DNA of 64,000 nucleotides from Erythrobacteraceae bacterium CFH 75059. Lineage in GTDB: Bacteria; Pseudomonadota; Alphaproteobacteria; Sphingomonadales; Sphingomonadaceae. Under the pieces are notes generated by a model. That model worked only from the letters and a program-made list of their open reading frames with translations. It was not told the DNA's origin and ran no database searches. Where the stretch lies: positions 1-64,000 of the forward strand of contig SJSR01000007.1 in assembly GCA_004331795.1 (NCBI GenBank). The letters run 5' to 3'. The position numbers and the translations under genes are program-made. Below are positions 1 to 8,636 of this stretch, piece by piece (positions within the stretch are counted from its first letter, which is position 1; each line of letters starts with the position of its first letter).

Positions 1-228
1 CGGCACGGGCGCGGCCGCAGTCGCCGGCGGCGGTGGCGGCGGAGGCACAGCAGCGCCCTGCGGTTCCGCGGCCTCGCCAGGGCGGAGCAGCTTGCGCCGA
101 CGCTTCACCTCCACGGCGACCTTGTTGGTGCGGCCGTGCGAAAAGGTCTGCTTCACCTCACCCGCGTCGACCGAGCGCTTCAGGCCCAGCGGCTTGCGCG
201 AGGGCGCGGTGGTGTTTTCGTCGCTCAT
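1..228 (-). CDS. infB: Translation initiation factor IF-2, N-terminal fragment (cut by window edge)
   Basis: First 76 codons of a longer gene that runs off the left edge of the window. The protein begins MSDENTTAPSRKPLGLKR, continues with a basic stretch containing SHGRTNKVAVEVKRRRK, and then enters a proline- and alanine-rich linker. This is how alphaproteobacterial IF-2 N-terminal regions look before the GTPase core. IF-2 delivers initiator tRNA to the 30S ribosomal subunit. The start codon overlaps the ylxR stop as ATGA (225-228), so translation is probably coupled. Position after rimP-nusA-ylxR is the conserved infB context and is the main support, because the G domain lies outside the window. 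Confidence 0.93.
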   Translation of the reverse strand, partial: MSDENTTAPSRKPLGLKRSVDAGEVKQTFSHGRTNKVAVEVKRRRKLLRPGEAAEPQGAAVPPPPPPPATAAAPVP

Positions 229-995
229 AAACCTGCTCGATCCTTCAAACCATCCGGCTGGCCACCGGCCGCAGCCGCTGCGCCGGTCCCGTGTGCGGGT
301 GTCACCGTGTCCCTTGCAGCGCCACCAGCGCCGCAGAATTCCGTCATCCTGGCAAGCAGACCGGCAACGCGGTCCGCCGCACCGGCGTCGACAAGCGCGA
401 GGTGAACCGCGTTCTCGCGGCCCAATGCCACAGACAGAGCGGCACGGTCCAGTGGCAAGCGCGCGCCTGTTTGCCCCGAACCTTCGGCATCGCTCCCGAC
501 CCGCCATGCCTGGTCGAGCTTCGCGGCGCCGTCGGGTGCCGCATCCGCCGCGTGGTAAAGCGCGAACACGCGCCCTTCGCGCGCCGCCCGGTCGATCCGC
601 TGCGTCCCGAGCAGCAGATGGCCGGCGCGCAGCTCCAGCCCGAGGCGCTCGACCAGCGCCCGCTCGAACGCCGCCTGCGCCCTTGCGGGCAGATCGTCCG
701 GAATGTCCAGCCGCACGCCATGGAACGCGCGCGCCAGCGTGCGGCGCAGCGTGCCGTCCGCCAGCGCCTGCTCGAGCGCCGCGCGGGAGACTCCCACCCA
801 CGCACCGCGACCCGGCGCCCGCGCCAGGACATCGGGCAGCACAAGCCCGTCCGGCGACAGGGCAAGCCGCAGCAACCCGGCCCGGCTGCCCGTCGTCCGG
901 GTCAGGATGCAGCGGCGCTCTGGCCCGTCACGGCCGTCCCGGCGCTGCGTCCGCGCTGTGGACGCGCTCAGCCCTTCATTGCGGGGAGTCCGCAT
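225..995 (-). CDS. ylxR: YlxR (DUF448) RNA-binding protein with L7Ae-like C-terminal region
   Basis: About 256 residues if started at the MRTPRNEG methionine (995); a start at 1019 adds eight residues. The N-terminal part has the YlxR signature PERRCILTRT and the GRGAWVG loop, typical of DUF448 proteins between nusA and infB. Stand-alone YlxR is only about 90 residues. Here a second region (roughly residues 110-225, including LGLELRAGHLLLGTQ and a conserved Ala/Leu-rich helix) resembles the L7Ae/L30e-like domain fused to YlxR in alphaproteobacteria. The start overlaps the end of nusA by about 20 bp and the stop overlaps the infB start by 4 bp, so it belongs to one operon. It probably acts in RNA binding or transcription-translation coupling; the exact role is uncertain. 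Confidence 0.9.
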   Translation of the reverse strand: MRTPRNEGLSASTARTQRRDGRDGPERRCILTRTTGSRAGLLRLALSPDGLVLPDVLARAPGRGAWVGVSRAALEQALADGTLRRTLARAFHGVRLDIPDDLPARAQAAFERALVERLGLELRAGHLLLGTQRIDRAAREGRVFALYHAADAAPDGAAKLDQAWRVGSDAEGSGQTGARLPLDRAALSVALGRENAVHLALVDAGAADRVAGLLARMTEFCGAGGAARDTVTPAHGTGAAAAAGGQPDGLKDRAGL

Positions 996-2616
996 CGGCG
1001 GCCTCCTGGCTGGACGCACCCGCGTCTTCGTCTTCGAACCAGTGCGCCCGGGCGGCCATGATGATCTCGTTGCCCTGTTCCTCGGTCAACCCGTAGCTGC
1101 CCAGGACGCCGCCCTTGTCGGCTTCGCGCTGCTGCCGCCGCTGCGGCGGACCCTCGGCACTGGCGCGGCGCCGCGGCGCCTCCGGCCGCTTGGCGATCAG
1201 CTCGTCCGTGGCGAGGTCGGCCAGATCGTCGAGCGTGCGGATGCCGGCCTTGCCGAGCGTGACCAGCATGGCCTCGGTCAGGTGGGGCAGTTCGGCCAGC
1301 GCATCCTCGACGCCGAGTTCGCGGCGCTGCGCCCGGTGCGCCTCCTCCTGCCGCTCAAGCGCCTCGACCGCGCGGCTCTGCAGCTCTTCGGCAAGCTCCT
1401 CGTCGAAGCCTTCGATGGAGGCCAGTTCGGCCAGCTCGACATAGGCGACCTCTTCGAGATCCTGGAACCCTTCGGCGACCAGCAGCTGCGACAGGGTTTC
1501 GTCGACGTCCAGTTCCTCCTCGAACATCTTCGACCGCTCGGCGAATTCGCGGGTGCGCCGCTCGCTCGCCTCCTCCTCGGTCATGATGTCGATCTGCCGC
1601 CCGGTCAGCTGGCTGGCGAGGCGCACGTTCTGCCCGCGGCGGCCGATGGCAAGGCTGAGCTGGTCGTCGGGCACCACCACCTCGATGCGCCCCTCCTCCT
1701 CGTCCAGCACGACGCGCGCGACCTTGGCCGGCTGCAGGGCGTTGACCACGAAGGTGGCGATGTCGTCGGACCACGGGATGATGTCGATCTTCTCGCCCTG
1801 CAGCTCCTGCACGACGGCCTGCACCCGGCTGCCCTTCATGCCGACACAGGCGCCGACCGGGTCGATCGAGCTGTCACGGCTGATGACGCCGATCTTAGCG
1901 CGGCTGCCCGGATCGCGCGCAGCGGCCTTGATCTCGATGATGCCGTCGTAGATCTCCGGCACTTCCTGCGCGAAGAGCTTGCGCATGAAGTCGGGATGGG
2001 CACGCGACAGGAAGATCTGCTGCCCGCGGTTGTTGCGCTCGACCTTGGCGATGAGGGCGCGGATGCGCTCGCCCACGCGGGCCGCTTCGCGCGGGATCTG
2101 CTGGTCGCGGCGGATCACTCCCTCCGCCCGGCCGAGGTTGACGATGACATGGCCGAACTCGACTGACTTGATGACGCCGGTGATGATCTCCCCGGCGCGA
2201 TCCTTGAATTCCTCGTACTGGCGCTCGCGCTCGGCGTCGCGGACCTTCTGGAAGATCACCTGCTTGGCCGACTGCGCATCGATGCGGCCCAGGTCGACCG
2301 GCGGCAGCGGATCGACGATGAAGTCTCCGACCACGGCGCCGGGCTGCAGCTTCTGGGCCTGTTGGAGGTCAACCTGCTTGAAGTAGTCCTCGACCTCTTC
2401 CACGACCTCGACCACCCGCCACAGCCGCAGTTCGCCGGTCTGCGGATCGAGCTTGGCGCGGATGTCGTTCTCCGCGCCGTAGCGGTTGCGCGCCGACTTC
2501 TGGATGGCCTCTTCCATGGCTTCGATGACGATCGCCTTGTCGATCATCTTTTCCGAAGCCACGGAGTTCGCGATTGCGAGCAGCTCGGCCTTGTTGGCGG
2601 AAATTGCAGTGGCCAT
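976..2616 (-). CDS. nusA: Transcription termination/antitermination factor NusA
   Basis: A 546-residue NusA, which binds RNA polymerase and nascent RNA and modulates pausing, termination and antitermination. The N-terminal polymerase-binding domain (about 1-130) is followed by an S1 domain (about 135-200, with GVIKSVEFGHVIVNLG) and two KH domains. The first KH carries GACVGMKGSRVQ and the second AIGRRGQNVRLAS. The C-terminal third is acidic (ELDVDETLSQLLVAEGF) and has helix-hairpin-helix-like repeats, as in many alphaproteobacteria. Its ATG shares one base with the rimP stop (TGATG). Length and domain order are normal. Confidence 0.97.
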   Translation of the reverse strand: MATAISANKAELLAIANSVASEKMIDKAIVIEAMEEAIQKSARNRYGAENDIRAKLDPQTGELRLWRVVEVVEEVEDYFKQVDLQQAQKLQPGAVVGDFIVDPLPPVDLGRIDAQSAKQVIFQKVRDAERERQYEEFKDRAGEIITGVIKSVEFGHVIVNLGRAEGVIRRDQQIPREAARVGERIRALIAKVERNNRGQQIFLSRAHPDFMRKLFAQEVPEIYDGIIEIKAAARDPGSRAKIGVISRDSSIDPVGACVGMKGSRVQAVVQELQGEKIDIIPWSDDIATFVVNALQPAKVARVVLDEEEGRIEVVVPDDQLSLAIGRRGQNVRLASQLTGRQIDIMTEEEASERRTREFAERSKMFEEELDVDETLSQLLVAEGFQDLEEVAYVELAELASIEGFDEELAEELQSRAVEALERQEEAHRAQRRELGVEDALAELPHLTEAMLVTLGKAGIRTLDDLADLATDELIAKRPEAPRRRASAEGPPQRRQQREADKGGVLGSYGLTEEQGNEIIMAARAHWFEDEDAGASSQEAADADSPQ

Positions 2617-3182
2617 CAGTCGTCAGCCTTCTCTTCCTCAATCTCTACGATTTCGTCCGCACCTGCCGGGTCGATCGGGCGGGTCGCGGCAATGAGTTCA
2701 TCCGTCAGCACCAGCTTGGCCGAGCGGACCTGCGCCAGCGGCAGGGTGACATCGCCCGCGCTGCGGTCGGTGAGCAGCACCCCTTCACCGTCCAGCCCGC
2801 GCAGCACGCCGCGGAAGTTGCGCTGACCCTCAACCGAGGGATCAAGCACGATCTTCGCCTCGTGCCCCGCCCAGTCGCGGTAATCCTTGGGGCGGGTGAG
2901 CGGGCGATCAATGCCCGGACTGGACACTTCGAGGTGGTAGGCGTCCGGGATGAGGACATCCCCTTCCTCCTCGAGCCTGTCGAGCATGTCCGACACTCGC
3001 CGCGACAGCGCCGCGCACTGGTCGATGACCAGCTGTCCGGTTGCCGGATCCTCGGCCATGACCTGCAGCGCCTGTCCGCCGTCGCCGGCCTCGCTCGTCA
3101 TCATGCGCACCCGCACCAGCTCGAGGCCGAGCGCGCGCGCTTCCGGCTCGATCAGGGAGACAAGGCGGGGAACATCGACCAT
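2616..3182 (-). CDS. rimP: Ribosome maturation factor RimP
   Basis: A 188-residue protein when started at MVDVPRLVSLIEPEARALG (3182), the usual RimP start. An upstream in-frame ATG at 3260 would add 26 low-complexity residues and is unlikely. RimP assists late 30S subunit maturation. Diagnostic stretches are LGLELVRV, the segment ending YHLEVSSPGIDRPL near the middle, and the C-terminal SH3-like domain with FRGVLRGLDGEGVLL. It is first in the rimP-nusA-ylxR-infB operon. The 127 bp between its start and the pspF stop show no gene and presumably hold the operon promoter. Confidence 0.95.
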   Translation of the reverse strand: MVDVPRLVSLIEPEARALGLELVRVRMMTSEAGDGGQALQVMAEDPATGQLVIDQCAALSRRVSDMLDRLEEEGDVLIPDAYHLEVSSPGIDRPLTRPKDYRDWAGHEAKIVLDPSVEGQRNFRGVLRGLDGEGVLLTDRSAGDVTLPLAQVRSAKLVLTDELIAATRPIDPAGADEIVEIEEEKADD

Positions 3183-3309
3183 GGTGCACGGGCTCCGGGC
3201 GACAGTGGCAAGCGCTTTTGCGCCGGCCCCTTGCGGCGCCAGCCCTTCACCGTTGCCCACAATGTCGGGATGGCTTCCAGTTAGTCGATGAAGGGGGCCT
3301 GCGCAACCC

Positions 3310-4332
<1,023 letters not shown>

Positions 4333-4433
4333 GGCCGAATTGGTAGCACCGCAAGCCAACATTTCGCAAGCAGCCCCAACCATGCGGAATGCGTCGTGAG
4401 CGATTTGCGCGGTTTTCCCGCGCGTAGCGGCGT

Positions 4434-4450
4434 CTGGCACGATGCTTGCT
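4434..4450 (+). promoter_or_regulatory. Sigma-54 (-24/-12) promoter of the psp operon
   Basis: CTGGCACGATGCTTGCT matches the sigma-54 consensus YTGGCACG-N4-TTGCW at every defined position. The GG (4436-4437) and GC (4448-4449) elements are separated by ten bases. Transcription would start around 4461, heading toward pspA, with pspF divergent. PspF binding sites would be expected upstream, toward 4340-4420, but I could not identify them. Confidence 0.88.
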
Positions 4451-4690
4451 TCGACGGAGTCGTGAAGCCATGAGGACCGTGATGCGATGACCGACGACGA
4501 CTTCCTGACCCCTGAGCCGTCCTCGAACCGGCGTCCCCGCGCCGGGTCGGGCAGCGTTGCCACGCCCCGCATCGAGCGGGAAGTGGAGCGCGCCCGGCAT
4601 CGCACCACGGACACGCGGTCCGAGCAGCGGGCCTCGCGCCGCAGCGCACCGCCGCGCGGACCGGAAGATTTCTTCAACGGAGCAAACTGG

Positions 4691-5380
4691 ATGGGCATCT
4701 TCAGCCGCACCCGCGACATCATCGCTGCCAATTTCACCGACATGCTCGACAAGGCAGATGACCCGGCGAAGATGATCCGCATGATCATCATGGAAATGGA
4801 GGAAACCCTCGTCGAGGTCCGGGCCTCCGCCGCGCGCACCATTGCCGACCAGAAGGAGATGCACCGCCACACCGTGAAGCTCGACCGGCTTCAGGCGGAC
4901 TGGGCCGAGAAGGCGCAGCTTGCCCTGTCCAAGGACCGGGAGGATCTGGCCCGCGCCGCGCTGGTCGAGAAGAACAAGGCGGCCGACATGGCACGGCAGC
5001 TCAAGGAGGAAATCGCCGTTCTCGACGACGCGCTGCGCGCCTACGAACAGGACATCCAGAAGCTCCAGAACCGCCTGCGTGAAGCGCGCAGCCGGCAGAC
5101 GGCCATCGCGGCCCGGCTCGAGTCCGCCGAAAACCGCGTCAAGTTGCGCACCCTGATGAGCACGGAACGGGTGGACGAGGCGCTGTCCCGCTTCGACCAG
5201 CTGGAACGCCGGGTCGACTATGCCGAAGGACGCGCCGACGCGCTCGCCATCGCCGGTGACGGCAAGCCGTCGCTGGCCGAGGAGATCGCCGCGCTGGAAG
5301 GCAGCGACAAGGTCGACGAGGAACTCGAAGCCCTGAAGCGGGCGCTCGGCAAGGGCGGCAGCAAGGACAAGGAGGGCTGA
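4691..5380 (+). CDS. pspA: Phage shock protein PspA
   Basis: A 229-residue peripheral membrane protein with the canonical start MGIFSRTRDIIAANFTDMLDKAD, the amphipathic helix that binds stressed membrane. It is followed by long coiled coils typical of the PspA/Vipp1/ESCRT-III family. PspA maintains inner membrane integrity and inhibits PspF. A ribosome site (GGAG, 4679-4682) sits eight bases before this ATG. The frame is open back to an ATG at 4487, which has its own purine-rich site and lies about 26 nt after the predicted sigma-54 start point. The 68 extra residues would be basic and proline/arginine-rich (see findings). The shorter start is chosen because it matches the family. Confidence 0.93.
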   Translation: MGIFSRTRDIIAANFTDMLDKADDPAKMIRMIIMEMEETLVEVRASAARTIADQKEMHRHTVKLDRLQADWAEKAQLALSKDREDLARAALVEKNKAADMARQLKEEIAVLDDALRAYEQDIQKLQNRLREARSRQTAIAARLESAENRVKLRTLMSTERVDEALSRFDQLERRVDYAEGRADALAIAGDGKPSLAEEIAALEGSDKVDEELEALKRALGKGGSKDKEG

Positions 5381-5383
5381 GCC

Positions 5384-5680
5384 ATGGAAGGGTTTGTGGC
5401 CATCATCGCGCTGTTCATCGCGCTGCCGTGGATCGTGCTCCACTACATCACCCGGTGGAAGACCGCCGCCACCATCACCACCGACGACGAGGTGCTGCTC
5501 GACGAGCTGTACCAGCTTGCCAAGCGTCTGGACGAGCGGATGGACACGGTGGAACGGCTTGTCGCGTCCGACAACGCGGATTTCCAGCCGGCCAAGCTGA
5601 TCGCCGATCAGGAAACGGACAATCAGAAGCTGCGCGAACTGGACCGCCTGTTCGCGGAGAAGAAGGGACTTCGCCAATGA
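5384..5680 (+). CDS. pspB: Phage shock protein PspB
   Basis: A 98-residue inner membrane protein. One N-terminal transmembrane helix (about 3-22) is followed by WKTAATITTDDEVLLDELYQLAKRLDERMDTVERLV, the typical PspB cytoplasmic coiled coil. With PspC it senses membrane stress and draws PspA away from PspF. It lies 3 bp after the pspA stop, and its own stop overlaps the pspC start (ATGA), so it is clearly co-transcribed. The extra C-terminal residues after the coiled coil make it somewhat longer than the enterobacterial protein of roughly 75 residues. Confidence 0.93.
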   Translation: MEGFVAIIALFIALPWIVLHYITRWKTAATITTDDEVLLDELYQLAKRLDERMDTVERLVASDNADFQPAKLIADQETDNQKLRELDRLFAEKKGLRQ

Positions 5681-6054
5681 ACACGCCCCGCACGACACTG
5701 TACAAGGACAAGCAGAACGCCAAGCTCATGGGGGTGTGCGCCGGCATTGCCGACTACACCGGAGTGGATGCGCTCTGGGTCCGCCTCGGCGCCGTGTTCC
5801 TGCTGTTCGCGCTGAGCGGCATGATCATCCCGCTCTACTTCGTGGCCGGCCTGCTGCTGAACAACAAGCCGGCCCAGCTCTACACCGATCCGGAAGAGCA
5901 GAAGTACTGGCAGGGCGTCCGCCAGAGCCCCAAGCGGACGGCGCGCGAGATCCGGGCCCGCTTCAAGGACATCGATCGCCGCCTTGCCGAGGTCGAAGCC
6001 TACTACGTGTCCAGCAACCCCCGCCTGAACGCCGAAATCGAACGGCTGCGGTGA
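5677..6054 (+). CDS. pspC: Phage shock protein PspC
   Basis: A 125-residue protein starting MNTPRTTLYKDKQNAKLMGV. The PspC domain is clear: GVCAGIADYTGVDALWVRL followed by a hydrophobic helix (about 43-66) and a cytoplasmic/periplasmic tail with a short coiled coil (FKDIDRRLAEVEAYYVSSNP). PspC is the membrane partner of PspB in the stress-sensing complex. The start overlaps the pspB stop by 4 bp. After its stop an 85 bp spacer precedes three further small membrane protein genes on the same strand. Confidence 0.94.
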   Translation: MNTPRTTLYKDKQNAKLMGVCAGIADYTGVDALWVRLGAVFLLFALSGMIIPLYFVAGLLLNNKPAQLYTDPEEQKYWQGVRQSPKRTAREIRARFKDIDRRLAEVEAYYVSSNPRLNAEIERLR

Positions 6055-6139
6055 GGGCAAGGGGAGCGCCGGCGAGCCGGCAGAGCGAGAACGAGGATGC
6101 GGCGGCGACGCTGCAGCAGAGCAAGAAGGAGCATGCGTG

Positions 6140-6481
6140 ATGAGTGCCAGCGATTTTCTCCCCTACCTCGGCTGGATCATCCTGGCCTGCTTCGTTCTTG
6201 GCGCGCTGGGGATCGCCGTCTCGTTTCAGACGACCCGGCTGAAAATCAAGAACGGCTACCCGCTCGAAGGCATGTGGGGACAGTCGCTGAAACCCGGCAG
6301 CGACAAGCAGATGGCCGAGCGCGTCACGCTGCTGACCCAGGAGAATGCCCAGCTGCGCGCCGAACTTGGCTCGATGAAGGACCGGCTCGCCACTGTGGAG
6401 CGCATCGTCACTGACAGCGGCTACGCCATCGGTCACGAGATCGAAGCCCTGCGGCTGGAGCAGCGGGAGTCGGTGCGATGA
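6140..6481 (+). CDS. Small PspB-like single-pass coiled-coil membrane protein (psp-associated, copy 1)
   Basis: A 113-residue protein of unknown function. One transmembrane helix (about 8-30, LGWIILACFVLGALGIAVSF) is followed by a basic segment and then a coiled coil with LLTQENAQLRAELGSMKDRLATVERIVTDS. The RLATVERIVTDS motif resembles PspB's ERMDTVERLVASDN. An AAGGAG ribosome site (6126-6131) supports the ATG at 6140; a GTG at 6137 is a near alternative. It is the first of three similar genes after pspABC and its stop overlaps the next start (ATGA). A role in the psp membrane-stress complex is inferred from context and shape, not demonstrated. Confidence 0.8.
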   Translation: MSASDFLPYLGWIILACFVLGALGIAVSFQTTRLKIKNGYPLEGMWGQSLKPGSDKQMAERVTLLTQENAQLRAELGSMKDRLATVERIVTDSGYAIGHEIEALRLEQRESVR

Positions 6482-6738
6482 CCATGTGGACCATGATTGC
6501 CCTGATCGTGCTCGCCAGCCTGCTCTACAGCGCGTGGCACCGGAAGACCGAGCTGGAGGAGGAGCGGCTCAAACTGCAAGGGACGGTCGCCCCCGAGATC
6601 CAGCGCGAGCTGGCCGAGCTGCGCGAACGGGTCAAGGTGCTGGAGCGCATCGCCACGGACAGCAACACGCTCGGCCACGAGGACACCCGCCGCATCGCCG
6701 CCGAAATCGACGCCTTGCGTGATCAGCCGCACCGTTGA
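6478..6738 (+). CDS. Small PspB-like single-pass coiled-coil membrane protein (psp-associated, copy 2)
   Basis: An 86-residue protein: transmembrane helix at about 3-19 (TMIALIVLASLLYSAWH), then a charged coiled coil ending in LRERVKVLERIATDSN. That motif is nearly the same as in the genes before and after, and resembles PspB. The start overlaps the upstream stop (ATGA). A second in-frame ATG two codons later could also be used. Function is unknown; it probably joins or modulates the PspBC complex. Confidence 0.8.
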   Translation: MTMWTMIALIVLASLLYSAWHRKTELEEERLKLQGTVAPEIQRELAELRERVKVLERIATDSNTLGHEDTRRIAAEIDALRDQPHR

Positions 6739-6750
6739 GGGAGCGCCACC

Positions 6751-6996
6751 ATGCCGTTTGTCGACCCTGTCACCGTCTTTGCCGTCACTGCGCTTGTCGG
6801 CCTGCTCGTCGTCACCGCCGGCCTGCTGCGGGCGTGGCTGGCCTGGGTGGCGCTGAAGGAGCGCGAACTCGAACGCCGGCCCGGCCAGCCGTCGCCGGAA
6901 CGCGGCTCGCCGGAAGGTGCGGCGCGGATCGAGCTGGCCGATCTGCGCGAACGCATCCGGAAGCTGGAGGCGATTGCCGACGGACTGGACCACTGA
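6751..6996 (+). CDS. Small PspB-like single-pass coiled-coil membrane protein (psp-associated, copy 3)
   Basis: An 81-residue protein with a hydrophobic helix at about 9-34 and a C-terminal coiled coil LRERIRKLEAIADGLDH. It has the same layout and closing motif as the two preceding genes. A GAGGGAG ribosome site (6737-6743) sits about seven bases before the ATG. The linker (residues 42-60) is proline/glycine-rich. It ends the apparent psp transcript; sufE follows after 67 bp. Function unknown. Confidence 0.78.
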   Translation: MPFVDPVTVFAVTALVGLLVVTAGLLRAWLAWVALKERELERRPGQPSPERGSPEGAARIELADLRERIRKLEAIADGLDH

Positions 6997-7063
6997 AAAG
7001 CGTGGCGCGGGGCGAGCGGCGCGAACCCTTCCGGGCCGGTGCGGCCGGTGTTAAGGCCCTGTC

Positions 7064-7471
7064 ATGCGATCCCTTGACGACATCCGCGACGAGTATGCGT
7101 TTCTCGAAGGCGACGAGCGGTACCGTCTTCTGATCGAGCTGGGCCGCGAGCTGGAACCCATGCCCGACGCGCTCAAGACCGACGCCACGCTGGTGCGCGG
7201 CTGCTCGGCGCAGGTGTGGGTCTACCCGACCGAGCGGGACGGGCGGCTGCATTTCCTTGCGGACAGCAACGCCGCGATCACGAAGGGGATCGTCGCGCTG
7301 GTGATCGCGGCGGTTCAGGACCGGCCGCACCACGAGGTCGCTTCCATGGACATCGCCGCGGCGCTCGAACCCTTCGCGCTCACGCGTCACCTGTCCTCCA
7401 ACCGCACGCAGGGCGTGCCGAACATGATCGCGCTCATCAAGGCGCACGCCGCGCGGCTGGCTGCAGCGTGA
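7064..7471 (+). CDS. sufE: Cysteine desulfuration protein SufE
   Basis: A 135-residue SufE-fold protein that accepts sulfur from the desulfurase SufS for Fe-S cluster assembly. The active cysteine lies in VRGCSAQVWV (about residue 46-47). The family pattern around it is complete: IRDEYAFLEGDERYRLLIELG at the N-terminus, ITKGIVALVI in the middle, and the LSSNRTQGVPNMIALIKAHA tail. No other suf gene is in the window, so it is an isolated copy. Confidence 0.93.
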   Translation: MRSLDDIRDEYAFLEGDERYRLLIELGRELEPMPDALKTDATLVRGCSAQVWVYPTERDGRLHFLADSNAAITKGIVALVIAAVQDRPHHEVASMDIAAALEPFALTRHLSSNRTQGVPNMIALIKAHAARLAAA

Positions 7472-7487
7472 TCGGCCCGGCGCCGGC

Positions 7488-8066
7488 ATGATCGCCGGGT
7501 GGAAGGCGTCGCTGGCCGGCGCGGACCTGGCGGACTGGGTGACGGTCGCGGCCTATCTCGGAACAGCCGCGCTGTCGGCGGGCGCGGCGCGTCAGGCCTT
7601 CCTGCGCCGCCGTCCGCGCGAGCGGCTGTTCTGGCTTCTTGTCACCGGCCTGCTCTGCTTCCTCGGTGTCAACGAGTTGCTCGACCTGCAAACCCTGCTG
7701 ACCGACATCGGGCGGGCCAACGCGCGTGCCTATGGCTGGTACGGCAATCACCGGCAGGTGCAGTACTACTTTGTGCTGATCCTCAGCCTCATCGCCGTGG
7801 CGGCTGGCATGCTGATGCTGCGGCTGACACGGCGAACGCCGGGCAGCATCCGCCTGGCGCTCGCGGGGCTGGTGTTCATCGGTCTATTCGTCCTGCTGCG
7901 CGCCGCGTCCTTTCACCACCTCGACGACCTGCTCGGAAGCGGGTTCAAGAGCTTCCCGCTCGGCTCGTTCCAGGAAGTGTTCGGGATTGCTCTGGTCGCG
8001 CTCGCCGCCGCGCTCTACCGCCGCCGGCGATCTCCCGGGCCATATCGCCGGGCGGCGCGGCGCTGA
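7488..8066 (+). CDS. Conserved integral membrane protein of unknown function
   Basis: A 192-residue protein with about five hydrophobic segments (near 20-35, 45-62, 92-112, 122-140 and 160-178) and arginine-rich loops. The segment FWLLVTGLLCFLGVNELLDLQTLLTDIGR resembles a proteobacterial membrane family that is often mislabelled as isopropylmalate isomerase. I see no catalytic motif. It follows sufE by 16 bp and converges on crtZ. No function should be assigned. Confidence 0.75.
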   Translation: MIAGWKASLAGADLADWVTVAAYLGTAALSAGAARQAFLRRRPRERLFWLLVTGLLCFLGVNELLDLQTLLTDIGRANARAYGWYGNHRQVQYYFVLILSLIAVAAGMLMLRLTRRTPGSIRLALAGLVFIGLFVLLRAASFHHLDDLLGSGFKSFPLGSFQEVFGIALVALAAALYRRRRSPGPYRRAARR

Positions 8067-8135
8067 ACACGGGCCCCGGCGCGGCCGGGACTGTTGAAGA
8101 TGGCCGGCTCGGCAACCGGAGGGCCGAAACGCCGC

Positions 8136-8636
8136 TCAGGCGCCTGCGCTGTCCCTCACCCGCGCCAGGCCGGCCTCCCGCTGCCGCTTGAGTTCGGCCT
8201 TGAGCTTGGCTGGATCGCGGGCGAGGACGAAGCCGAACGACACCCCGCCTTCCTTGCCGATCGTCGCATGGTGCAGCTTGTGGGCCTGCACCAGCCGTTT
8301 GGCGTAGCCGCGCTTGGGAACCCATTTGAAATAGCGCTGATGCACCAGTCCGTCGTGGATGACGGTGTAGATGAGGCCGTAGAGGGTGATCCCGAACGCG
8401 GTCCACCACAGCGCCTCGGACACGTAGTACCCGATCAGGAACATGAAGAACACGATCGTGCCGAACACGACGGCGTAGAGGTCGTTCTTCTCCAGCACGT
8501 TGTCATGCGGCTCGTGATGATCCCGGTGCCACGCCCAGCCCCAGCCGTGCATGATGTATTTGTGCGCCGCCCAGGCGAACGCCTCCATCCCGATGACGGC
8601 GGCGAGGACGACTGCGATGATCTCCAGAGTGCTCAT
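8136..8636 (-). CDS. crtZ: Beta-carotene 3-hydroxylase CrtZ
   Basis: A 166-residue membrane di-iron hydroxylase started at MSTLEIIAVVLAAVIG (8636). The four histidine clusters of the CrtZ family are present: HKYIMH, HRDHHEPH, HDGLVHQR and HKLHHA. They alternate with hydrophobic helices. It adds 3-hydroxyl groups to beta-ionone rings, giving zeaxanthin, or astaxanthin together with CrtW. The start overlaps the crtW stop (ATGA, 8633-8636), so crtW and crtZ form one translation-coupled unit. A longer reading from 8693 lies inside crtW and is unlikely. Confidence 0.95.
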   Translation of the reverse strand: MSTLEIIAVVLAAVIGMEAFAWAAHKYIMHGWGWAWHRDHHEPHDNVLEKNDLYAVVFGTIVFFMFLIGYYVSEALWWTAFGITLYGLIYTVIHDGLVHQRYFKWVPKRGYAKRLVQAHKLHHATIGKEGGVSFGFVLARDPAKLKAELKRQREAGLARVRDSAGA

